A DNA stretch of 39,508 nt from Bdellovibrio sp. (GTDB lineage Bacteria; UBA10199; 2-02-FULL-44-16; DYJF01). Position numbers and translations under genes: made by a program. Positions 33,345 to 39,508 of the stretch are shown in pieces. The notes beneath the pieces are model-generated. The model saw nothing but the letters and a program-made list of their open reading frames with translations, had not been told where the DNA came from and did no database searches. Every line of letters starts with the position of its first letter. Positions within the stretch are counted from its first letter, which is position 1. Location of the stretch: assembly GCA_020723205.1 (NCBI GenBank), contig DYJF01000004.1:1-39508 (forward strand). The letters are read 5' to 3'.

Positions 33345-35387
33345 TCAGTCGGCGTTGGGATTGTTGTCCTGCCCTATCTCCGCAAGGGCCGCACCGCCGC
33401 CGAATCTTCTGGCGACATCCACCGGCGCGATGAACCTGTCCACCACACCTGCGCTCCCTCCGATATTGAGCTCCCTGAAGAGCATCTCGAACTTGCCGCC
33501 AAGTTCTTCCATTATCTGCAGCCGCGCCGCATAGCGAAGCGACCAGATGTGGCGCTTGAACGGGCCAAAACCGTTCTTCCTGACGGTGTAGATGGCCTGC
33601 CCCCACGTCATCTCCTTTCCTTTCTTCTCCGCCTTTTCGACCTCCGCTCTTGCTTTGTCCGCCAGTGTTCCGTAGATCGTCTCCCTCAATGCGGATGGGA
33701 ACGCTTCGGAATCGTAGATCCCGTTCTGGAATCCCGTGGCCAGATGGATCTCTCCGGTCCCCATTTCACGTATGAGATGGAACAGCTCGTCCGGGAGGGT
33801 GGATGCGCCGTGCTGCACCACGCCTACAAGGCCGTACTCCTCACGCGCGATCCTGCCCAGCTCTTGAAGCACAGGGAGGGAGATCTTGACCTCGACCGTG
33901 CTCTTGCCGTCGGCAGCGGGAATCCCGCCATGCTTCGTGCCGGTCTGTATCGATATCTTGCTTAGGCCCGTCAGACCCGGTCCGAAACCGGCGAGCGTCC
34001 TGTTGTAGCCGTCCATGAAGGCGCGGAGCTCCTCCGGTGTCGAATTCTCCGTCCCGATCTCTCCGATCTCACCGCCGACGGAGATGGTGATACCTTCAGG
34101 CTGGATGGAGCGGATGAATGCCGTCAACTCCGCGGCCACCTCATAATTTGCCCTCTGCTGCTCATCCACGGTCCCCTTTGAGAGATCGACGAGCGTTGAG
34201 GTATCAAGATCGATATTGTAGAATCCCGCCTCGACCGCTTCCTTTATGAGGTCCTTGACGCCTTGGAGTGCCGCCTTGGGATCCTTCTGGTAATCCTTTG
34301 CTGCGACCTGAAAGTGATCGCCCTGAAGGAAGACCGGTCTGTTCCAGCCCTCGCGGATCGCCGCGGCAAGCACCGTCGCGGCAAACTCCGCGGGCCGCTG
34401 ATCAGTATAGCCGATCTCCGACTTGGCTATCTCAAATATCGCCGCGGCGGCGTCTATCTCCTTGAGCTTTCTGAAGATAGCTCGCGCCATGTCGTAGGTA
34501 AGACCGCGGATGTTGATCGCGGGCACCGTCATATTAGACCATTCGCCCTTCGCACGCGCCATATATAGATTGTGGATCGAGGATGAGACGGCGCCCGTTC
34601 TCTGAGAACCCTCCCAGATTATCCAGCGCGCGAGATTACGAACATCTTCATTGGGATTGAAGACAGCATTTCTGACAAGATCATCCATGGCTTTACTAAG
34701 ACCATTACCCGGACCACGAACAAACATAGGATTAGGATCATGTCTATTGCTCCTGACGATCGTAAAAGCATCTTTGTGGGCGGCGAACATTTCCTCCGCC
34801 GAACCCCATAATCTGACGTAACCGTCCTCATGCCCTTTCATCACATCCGCATAGAGTGTCCTTCCGCCCTGAAGGACCGCTGCCGCCTGCTTTTGCGCGG
34901 CTATCGAAGGCGAACTCTCTTTCGCCTGCAAAGCGACCGCTGCGGCGTCGTCCCTCGTCGCCTGCAGCACAAGAAGCGAGAGGTTCGGATCGCCCTGCAC
35001 TCCGCCGTAAACGCTCAAGCTCGTGACCCAACCCGGTATCGCACCTTCGACCGCAACTCCTTCATCTTCGTGAACATATCCCTTGGCATCGCGCTCCGCA
35101 GCGGCAAGCGCTGCGACCCCAAGATCGAGCGCCTCGCTGTCGGAAACCGCAAGCGTCCCTTCCGTCGCGAACATCCGGCCGGCGAGCCGCTCCATTGCAT
35201 CTGCGGCGCTCCTGTCGGACGTGCGCATTATCATCCTGTAACGTTCGTTACCCAGCAGGTGTTCGCTGATGTTGCCGAACTGGGCGACGCCCCTCGGCAG
35301 CATCTGCGCCGCGACCTGCACGTTCATGAGCCCTAAAGGTCCCATGACTCCCATCACGCTCACCGACGGCAAAAATGTTGTACCCAT
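33345..35387 (-). CDS. Class II (zinc) fructose-bisphosphate aldolase-like protein with N-terminal extension
   Basis: From the ATG at 35387, behind AGGGGAG, the product is 680 residues; an ATG at 35411 is less likely. Residues from about 230 form a class II aldolase: FTVPAINIR-type TVPAINIRGLTYDMARAIF, zinc ligand His358 in LQGDHFQVA, ISVGGEIGEIGTE, KHGGIP, and VVQHGASTLPDE. It has the long GFQNGIYD and FGPFKRHIW segments of the form found in candidate-phyla bacteria. The first about 230 residues are unrelated, with helical Ala/Glu-rich parts and no signal peptide; I do not recognise them. It probably splits fructose-1,6-bisphosphate, but a different sugar phosphate cannot be excluded. A TTGACA (35463-35468) lies upstream. 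Confidence 0.8.
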   Translation of the reverse strand: MGTTFLPSVSVMGVMGPLGLMNVQVAAQMLPRGVAQFGNISEHLLGNERYRMIMRTSDRSAADAMERLAGRMFATEGTLAVSDSEALDLGVAALAAAERDAKGYVHEDEGVAVEGAIPGWVTSLSVYGGVQGDPNLSLLVLQATRDDAAAVALQAKESSPSIAAQKQAAAVLQGGRTLYADVMKGHEDGYVRLWGSAEEMFAAHKDAFTIVRSNRHDPNPMFVRGPGNGLSKAMDDLVRNAVFNPNEDVRNLARWIIWEGSQRTGAVSSSIHNLYMARAKGEWSNMTVPAINIRGLTYDMARAIFRKLKEIDAAAAIFEIAKSEIGYTDQRPAEFAATVLAAAIREGWNRPVFLQGDHFQVAAKDYQKDPKAALQGVKDLIKEAVEAGFYNIDLDTSTLVDLSKGTVDEQQRANYEVAAELTAFIRSIQPEGITISVGGEIGEIGTENSTPEELRAFMDGYNRTLAGFGPGLTGLSKISIQTGTKHGGIPAADGKSTVEVKISLPVLQELGRIAREEYGLVGVVQHGASTLPDELFHLIREMGTGEIHLATGFQNGIYDSEAFPSALRETIYGTLADKARAEVEKAEKKGKEMTWGQAIYTVRKNGFGPFKRHIWSLRYAARLQIMEELGGKFEMLFRELNIGGSAGVVDRFIAPVDVARRFGGGAALAEIGQDNNPNAD

Positions 35388-35438
35388 CCCCGCTCCCCTT
35401 TCTTCCCCCATTGGTTGTTGACCAAGTTACAGCGAAAC

Positions 35439-35468
35439 CTTCTAAGTCGTATAACGCTTGATTGTCAA
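35439..35468 (-). promoter_or_regulatory. Weak promoter candidate of the aldolase gene
   Basis: On the minus strand a perfect TTGACA (35468-35463) is followed after 18 bases by TAGAAG (35444-35439), 52 bases before the start at 35387. Confidence 0.35.
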
Positions 35469-35483
35469 TCCAGAATATCAGGA

Positions 35484-35760
35484 CTATTCCGGACCTTCCT
35501 TTAAATATATGACGGCGGGTATGGCGCCCTGCGCTGCGCTCCCGATGGCCCCCAGTGCGTCCATGGCGCTAAGGACCAGATGCGGGTTCTCCGTGTCGTC
35601 CATCATGATCTTCATGAGCACGGATCCTCATCCTTGAGATAGCCAATCAGCACATGGATATCGGACGTCGCCTCTTCCGTCATATCGGAGGAGCGGATCG
35701 CACACGCACCGGTGAAGGGTTTCAAAGGACGCCACACCTCCGATGAGTTCGAAGCAAAGA
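35484..35760 (-). pseudogene. HEAT-repeat protein remnant with frameshift
   Basis: Two minus-strand frames read as adjoining HEAT-like segments: ACAIRSSDMTEEATSDIHVL with LIGYLKDEDP in one frame, then VLMKIMMDDTENPHLVLSAM and DALGAIGSAAQGAIPAVIYL in another, ending at 35484. The frame changes near 35617-35630 by one base. No start codon with a ribosome site is found, and upstream sequence is the DnaA-box region. It looks like the end of a decayed HEAT-repeat gene. Confidence 0.45.
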
Positions 35761-35771
35761 TCTTGGATGGG

Positions 35772-36220
35772 TTATTCACAGCCCTCTCGCTATCCACAGC
35801 TGTGAATTTCAATTTTTGATATGAGGTTTCTTGTGGATAATACGCCGCTGAAGGGGAATTATCAGATATGACCCTTGAAGACGCCCAACAAAACAATCGG
35901 GGAGATTCAACTCTCATGCTGTCCTCCGCTTTTATCTCTCCCCACGGCGGCATATTTGCCCGCTGGACACCGCGTTTGCAACTCAAAAAATAATTTCTAG
36001 TAAACGTTTCTGCATATTTCAATACGTTGATATTCTTAATTAATTTGACACTGACACCGATTCTGAAGATTTTTGTCGATAAATTGGCAATTTTGACCTC
36101 ATATTTGATGTTTTGGATATAGAATTAACCATTTTTAACAATTTTACGCGTGACTGGTCAAAAATGAATTTTCCTAGCAACTTTGGCCTTTGTCCTGCCG
36201 ATAATATATATAGTTACGCA
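35772..36220. other. DnaA-box cluster 2 with AT-rich tract (candidate replication origin)
   Basis: This is most of the gene-poor stretch 35761-36279. Boxes: TTATTCACA (35772-35780, exact), CTATCCACA (35790-35798, one mismatch), TGTGAATTT (35801-35809, weak, other strand) and TGTGGATAA (35832-35840, exact TTATCCACA on the other strand). From about 35985 to 36220 the sequence is strongly AT-rich, with runs such as CTTAATTAATTT and ATAATATATATAG, as in an unwinding element. No gene is supported here. dnaA, dnaN and gyrB are not nearby. Confidence 0.5.
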
Positions 36221-36224
36221 AAAT

Positions 36225-36258
36225 AAAAACCCGGGTTGCCTTGGCAACCCGGGTTTTT
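36225..36258 (-). terminator. Strong bidirectional terminator after the small gene
   Basis: AAAAACCCGGGTTGCC and GGCAACCCGGGTTTTT are a near-perfect inverted repeat with A and T runs on both sides, so it works on either strand. It follows the stop of the small gene at 36280 by about 22 bases. Confidence 0.92.
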
Positions 36259-36279
36259 GCTTATAAAGCCCCAAAGAAC

Positions 36280-36450
36280 CTAGAATTTCACCTTAAAGAA
36301 GACGCCGATCCCTCCCCGTTTTAATGAAACTTCGGCAGATGCCATTTTACTTCCACCTTTAAAGGGGTTTCCGGGGAGCGTCAACGGAAGAACCCTTCCC
36401 ATCTGCATCGTGGGCCTCTGTCTTATCTCTTTGCGCTTCTGGGCCTTCAT
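36280..36450 (-). CDS. Small basic protein of unknown function
   Basis: A 56-residue product begins at the ATG at 36450 behind GGAGG. It is rich in Lys/Arg (MKAQKRKEIRQRPTMQMGRV) and ends GGIGVFFKVKF, a beta-strand-like tail with a terminal Phe. There is no signal peptide. A perfect TATAAT upstream, a good ribosome site and a strong terminator make up a complete transcription unit, which supports a real gene despite its size. The function is unknown. Confidence 0.6.
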   Translation of the reverse strand: MKAQKRKEIRQRPTMQMGRVLPLTLPGNPFKGGSKMASAEVSLKRGGIGVFFKVKF

Positions 36451-36480
36451 ATCGCCTCCATATCCATTGAATTCGATATC

Positions 36481-36509
36481 ATTATAACACGAAACGGTGC
36501 CCGACACAA
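36481..36509 (-). promoter_or_regulatory. Promoter of the small basic protein gene
   Basis: On the minus strand TATAAT (36486-36481) follows TTGTGT (36509-36504) by 17 bases. The -35 lies in the left arm of a 22-base inverted repeat. Confidence 0.55.
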
Positions 36510-36540
36510 AAGGCCCGTTTTGTGTCGGACACCGCTTTCG
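36490..36540. repeat. Long inverted repeat between the M24 gene and the small gene
   Basis: Arms CGAAACGGTG-C-CCGACACAAAA (36490-36511) and TTTTGTGTCGG-A-CACCGCTTTCG (36518-36540) pair almost fully around a 6-base loop, with one mismatch and one bulge. It lies 9 bases after the M24 stop and could end that transcript, though no T-run follows. Confidence 0.75.
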
Positions 36541-36549
36541 ACAATATAT

Positions 36550-37674
36550 TCAGCGCACCTCAAGTCTTTTGGGATAACGGCTCAATATCTCGCACCCTTT
36601 TTTTGTCACATAGACCAAGTCCTCGATGCGCACACCGCCGACGGCCGCATAATAGAGGCCCGGCTCGACGCTGGTTACGTATCCCATTGGTACTATGAAG
36701 TCGCGGGGACCTAGGCGACCCGGCTCCTCGGGAAGATCGAGGGCTATGCTGTGGCCGGTGGAATGAAAGAACCCCTGCCTGCGGCCGCCCTTCACTCCGG
36801 TCACGTACCCCTTCTTCTCAAAATATCTCATGATGGATTCATGCACGAGCCGGCCGTTCACGCCCGCGCGCAATTTGGAGATGCCAAGCTCCTGCCCTTC
36901 CTTCACCGTCGCGTACATTCTCTTGAGCGCGTCCGGAGCGCGTCCCTTGCAGAAGGTCCTCGTCGCATCACCGTAATACATCGTAGCGCTCGATCTCGGG
37001 AATATGTCCACGATGATCGCTTTATGCGGTCTTAAAGGCCCCGCCCCCCTGTCGTGCGGATCGATAGAGTGCATTCCGCAGGCAACGATTATCTCCGGCG
37101 CGAAATGGTTCCGCTCCAAGAGGAACACCCGCAGTATCTGCTGCATCATTTCAGATGTCAGAGTTTTACCGCGATAGGCCAAGCGATCCCCTTTGATACG
37201 GCTTTTCTCCAGCGTTTCCCGCGCCAAACGCATCGCCTCGAAGATGACCCTCTGCGAGCGCTCTATGAGCTTTCTCTCCTCCGGCGTCTTGGCCAACCGC
37301 TCCTCGTAGAACGGAACGGGGCCGGGCTCCACCCTGAAGCCCTTTTTGCGTAGGGCATCAGCCATAGCGAATGACATGGTCTGCGGAACGACAAGCTTCT
37401 TTATGCCGTGCTCCGAGAATATCTCCTTTAAGACGTCGACGATAGTGAAGGATCTGTTCTTCTTCTCCGCTAGTTTCGCATAAGAAGCGAGGGACAGAAC
37501 ACGCTCAACCGTAGCGATTTTTTTTCCGCGGTCGATCTCAAGATCGGAAAGCACCAGATATTTTTTCCCCCTGACCTCGAAATATATGAACGGATCGGGC
37601 GCGGCGAACCTTGTCGCATAATAGAGGTCCGCGTTCCTTTCAGCCGAATCATAGATGAATTTTGCGTCCGCCAT
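36550..37674 (-). CDS. M24-family metallopeptidase (Xaa-Pro aminopeptidase-like)
   Basis: The 374 residues have the creatinase-like N-terminal domain (1-150) and a pita-bread peptidase domain. The metal ligands are visible: Asp in IIVDIFPRS, Asp in GDATRTF, His in FHSTGHSIALD, Glu in TSVEPGLYY and Glu in VRIEDLVYV. It hydrolyses N-terminal residues next to proline or a related dipeptide bond in the cytoplasm. A G-rich AGGGGG lies 12 bases upstream of the ATG. The gene is alone on its strand between two inverted repeats. Exact substrate preference is unknown. Confidence 0.88.
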   Translation of the reverse strand: MADAKFIYDSAERNADLYYATRFAAPDPFIYFEVRGKKYLVLSDLEIDRGKKIATVERVLSLASYAKLAEKKNRSFTIVDVLKEIFSEHGIKKLVVPQTMSFAMADALRKKGFRVEPGPVPFYEERLAKTPEERKLIERSQRVIFEAMRLARETLEKSRIKGDRLAYRGKTLTSEMMQQILRVFLLERNHFAPEIIVACGMHSIDPHDRGAGPLRPHKAIIVDIFPRSSATMYYGDATRTFCKGRAPDALKRMYATVKEGQELGISKLRAGVNGRLVHESIMRYFEKKGYVTGVKGGRRQGFFHSTGHSIALDLPEEPGRLGPRDFIVPMGYVTSVEPGLYYAAVGGVRIEDLVYVTKKGCEILSRYPKRLEVR

Positions 37675-37857
37675 GGTCTTTTACCCCCTTGTCAAGATAT
37701 TTTATTCCAAAGGATTTTTTTTTGTTGTCGGGTTGCTTCCCCTTTGTCTAGTATCTCGGACATACATTCCGAAGCGTCGTTCTCCGAAAAGCTGGTTCAA
37801 TAAGAAGTAACTCAAATAATTTATTTCGGCTTTCAATATAAAGTGAAGTTCAGGTTT

Positions 37858-38316
37858 ATGTCCAATAAAAAGGCATCATACGTACGCTTTGCCGTGTTCG
37901 CCCTTATACTGACGCTCGCCGCCTGCGCGCCTTACCATGCCCGCAGAAAAGCGATCCAGTACGACGCCACCGGCGTCGCATCGTGGTACGGACCCGGGTT
38001 TGCCGGCCGCAAGACCGCGTCAGGGGAGCGTTACAGGCCGGCGGGCATGAGCGCGGCCCACCGCACGCTTCCGTTCGGCACGGCGGTCAAGGTCACGAAT
38101 CTCGATAACGACAAGAGCGTCATCGTGAAGATAAACGACCGCGGGCCCTTCGTCCGCGGCCGCATCATCGACATGTCGCAGGGGGCCGCCAAGAAGCTGG
38201 GCATGATGGGCAGCGGCACCGCCCGCGTCAAGGTAGTGGCCCTGCACGTCAAACTCCCCAAGGACCTCACCGAAGAGATGAAAGAGATCGCCCAGAAGGA
38301 CGAAGGCGAATTCTAG
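37858..38316 (+). CDS. rlpA: RlpA-like septal lytic transglycosylase lipoprotein
   Basis: From the ATG at 37858 the product is 152 residues (a GTG at 37843 gives 157). The lipobox LAAC follows a hydrophobic stretch. The double-psi beta-barrel domain has ASWYGPGFAGRKTASGERY, MSAAHRTLPFGTAVKVTNL, NDRGPFVRGRIIDMSQGAA and the catalytic His/Asp pair of RlpA. There is no SPOR domain, so it is a short version. RlpA cuts glycan strands lacking stem peptides at the division site. It is followed by a terminator. Upstream (37675-37842) no convincing promoter is seen. Confidence 0.92.
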   Translation: MSNKKASYVRFAVFALILTLAACAPYHARRKAIQYDATGVASWYGPGFAGRKTASGERYRPAGMSAAHRTLPFGTAVKVTNLDNDKSVIVKINDRGPFVRGRIIDMSQGAAKKLGMMGSGTARVKVVALHVKLPKDLTEEMKEIAQKDEGEF

Positions 38317-38337
38317 CACTGTGTTGCTGCTCTCATG

Positions 38338-38367
38338 ATCCTCCTTAATCAGGGGGATTTTTTTTTG
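38338..38367 (+). terminator. Terminator after rlpA
   Basis: ATCCTCC (38338-38344) pairs with GGGGGAT (38352-38358) with one G-U pair and a 7-base loop, followed by a T run of about nine. Confidence 0.8.
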
Positions 38368-38376
38368 ACATAAGTC

Positions 38377-38445
38377 CCTCCCCTTTGTAAGGGGAGGATA
38401 GGTGGGGTAGATCTACCTCCCCTTCCCCTCCTTACAAAGGAGGGG
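38377..38445. repeat. Double-hairpin palindromic repeat, copy 3
   Basis: CCTCCCC-TTTGTAA-GGGGAGG (38377-38397) and CCCCTCC-TTACAAA-GGAGGGG (38425-38445) face each other, with a palindromic GGTAGATCTACC in the middle. The arrangement is that of copies 1 and 2. It lies between rlpA and the dehydrogenase gene. Confidence 0.85.
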
Positions 38446-38466
38446 GGAATCATCAAGGAGGAATGA

Positions 38467-39508
38467 ATGGTCACCCCTTTCAGGAACGAGCCCTTCACCG
38501 ATTTTTCGGTCCCCGAAAATAAAACGGCCATGGAGATGGCCTTAGCCAAGGTTGAAGGCGAGTTCGGCCGCGAATATCCGATCGTGATCGGCGGCGAGAA
38601 AATAACTACGACGGAAAAGATACGCTCCATAAACCCCTCCAACAGAAATGAGATCGTCGGAGTCGCCCAGAAAGGGACAATAGAACTCGCCGAAAAGGCC
38701 CTTGCCGCAGCGTGGAAGGCCTTCGAAACGTGGAAGAACGCGCCGGCATCCGACAGGGCCGGCTATGTTTTCAAGCTCGCCTCCATCATGCGCGAAAGGA
38801 AGCACGAGCTGTCCGCCACGATGGTGCTGGAAGACGGCAAGAGCTGGGCCGAGGCCGACGCCGACACGGCGGAGGCGATCGATTTCTGCGAATTTTACGG
38901 CCGCGAAGCGCTGCGCTACGCCGGAGAACAGCCGGTCGAAAAATGGCCGGGAGAAAAGAACGAACTCGTCTATCTTCCCCTGGGCGCCGGCGTTATCATT
39001 CCGCCTTGGAACTTTCCGCTGGCGATACTCGTCGGCATGACGACCGCGGCCATAGCTGCGGGCAACACCGTCGTACTGAAGCCTGCCAGCGACACACCCG
39101 TCATCGCCGCGAAGTTCATGGATATAGTGGCGGAGGCGAAGGTGCCTTACGGGGTCGTGAATTTTTTGACGGGCAGCGGAGCGGACGTCGGCGAGATGCT
39201 CATCGGCCATCCGAAGGTGCGCTTCATATCGTTCACCGGCTCAAGGGAAGTCGGCCTCCACATAGTCGAGGAGGCCGGCAGGACGAGGCCCGGCCAGATG
39301 TGGATAAAAAGAGTCGTCGCAGAGATGGGCGGAAAGGACGCGATCATCGTCGACGACGAGGCCGATATCGACGCGGCCGTCGAAGGCGTTGCGACTTCAG
39401 CGTTCGGGTTCCAGGGGCAAAAATGTTCCGCGTGCTCGCGTGCGATAGTGTCGCAGAGGATATACGACCAGTTCGTCGAGAAACTTGCGGCGCGGGTGAA
39501 AAAGATCG
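38467..39508 (+). CDS. L-glutamate gamma-semialdehyde dehydrogenase, 3' end outside window
   Basis: Partial: 347 residues are visible and the frame is open at the right edge. The start (MVTPFRNEPFTDF) is characteristic of the PruA/RocA 1-pyrroline-5-carboxylate dehydrogenases. Aldehyde dehydrogenase motifs are PPWNFPLAILVG, NTVVLKPASDTP, SFTGSREVG, the general base Glu in AEMGGKD and the catalytic Cys320 in GFQGQKCSACSR. It oxidises glutamate semialdehyde to glutamate with NAD+ in proline breakdown. The ribosome site AAGGAGG is five bases upstream. Whether a proline dehydrogenase domain or gene accompanies it is outside the window. Confidence 0.9.
   Translation, partial: MVTPFRNEPFTDFSVPENKTAMEMALAKVEGEFGREYPIVIGGEKITTTEKIRSINPSNRNEIVGVAQKGTIELAEKALAAAWKAFETWKNAPASDRAGYVFKLASIMRERKHELSATMVLEDGKSWAEADADTAEAIDFCEFYGREALRYAGEQPVEKWPGEKNELVYLPLGAGVIIPPWNFPLAILVGMTTAAIAAGNTVVLKPASDTPVIAAKFMDIVAEAKVPYGVVNFLTGSGADVGEMLIGHPKVRFISFTGSREVGLHIVEEAGRTRPGQMWIKRVVAEMGGKDAIIVDDEADIDAAVEGVATSAFGFQGQKCSACSRAIVSQRIYDQFVEKLAARVKKI

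Noticed and set aside
33052-33606. A minus-strand 184-codon reading frame over the tRNA-Gln and its terminator
   Set aside because: Its C-terminal part is the antisense of tRNA-Gln and palindromes. Translated antisense tRNA is a well-known source of false proteins, and the N-terminal part overlaps the aldolase.
35612-36022. A minus-strand 136-codon frame across the DnaA-box region
   Set aside because: Only its last about 40 residues look like protein (the HEAT remnant). The rest is low-similarity sequence over DnaA boxes, with no ribosome site.

Overview
The window is about 55% GC and reads as the chromosome of a Gram-negative, Deltaproteobacteria-like bacterium. Outer-membrane and envelope genes are present: a TolC-type channel, an MlaC-like lipid carrier, an RlpA lipoprotein and a lipobox FG-GAP lipoprotein. 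It also carries a long PlsB acyltransferase and the two-subunit PyrD/PyrK dihydroorotate dehydrogenase. Several coding and intergenic sites hold short palindromic or heptamer repeats of the kind seen in environmental candidate-phylum genomes. The phylum cannot be fixed from this sequence alone.

Layout. 1-4287 (minus): a GAF/histidine kinase, a TolC-family channel, an MlaC-like protein and a phosphodiesterase cut by the window edge. 4288-4409: a divergent promoter region with a large concentric dyad. 4410-8477 (plus): a long S41 peptidase, ribF and an orphan protein resembling the substrate domain of shikimate dehydrogenase. 8592-10736 (plus): a stand-alone receiver protein and an FG-GAP lipoprotein. 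10783-16312 (minus): glmU, glmS and a PcrA/UvrD helicase. 16437-18475 (plus): a repeat-containing membrane protein and tldD. 18545-21485 (minus): a GntR/FCD regulator, an HNH nuclease, an rluD-type pseudouridine synthase and pgeF. 21584-27732 (minus): mutL-miaA, then eno-rimI-pyrK-pyrD. 27851-30831 (plus): a flavodoxin-like protein and plsB.

The region 30832-36540 is the most unusual part. It holds two clusters of DnaA-box-like 9-mers about 5 kb apart, an unknown acidic protein and a class II aldolase with a long N-terminal extension. It also holds a split/duplicated tRNA-Gln(CTG) locus with an AT-rich GIY-YIG nuclease gene. There the 5' part of one tRNA copy and the 3' end of another flank an intact copy plus the nuclease gene, with both breaks in the T-loop. 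A HEAT-repeat remnant and a small basic protein follow. The window ends with an M24 peptidase, rlpA and a partial glutamate-semialdehyde dehydrogenase.

Most genes are housekeeping: UDP-GlcNAc synthesis (glmU/glmS), pyrimidines, flavin cofactors, tRNA and rRNA modification, mismatch repair and phospholipid synthesis. Tight spacing and ATGA overlaps show several operons. The best leads are the tRNA-Gln/GIY-YIG locus, the origin-like DnaA-box clusters, the palindromic repeat inserted in frame in mutL, the dead AroE-like protein, and the concentric operator between the kinase and the S41 peptidase.
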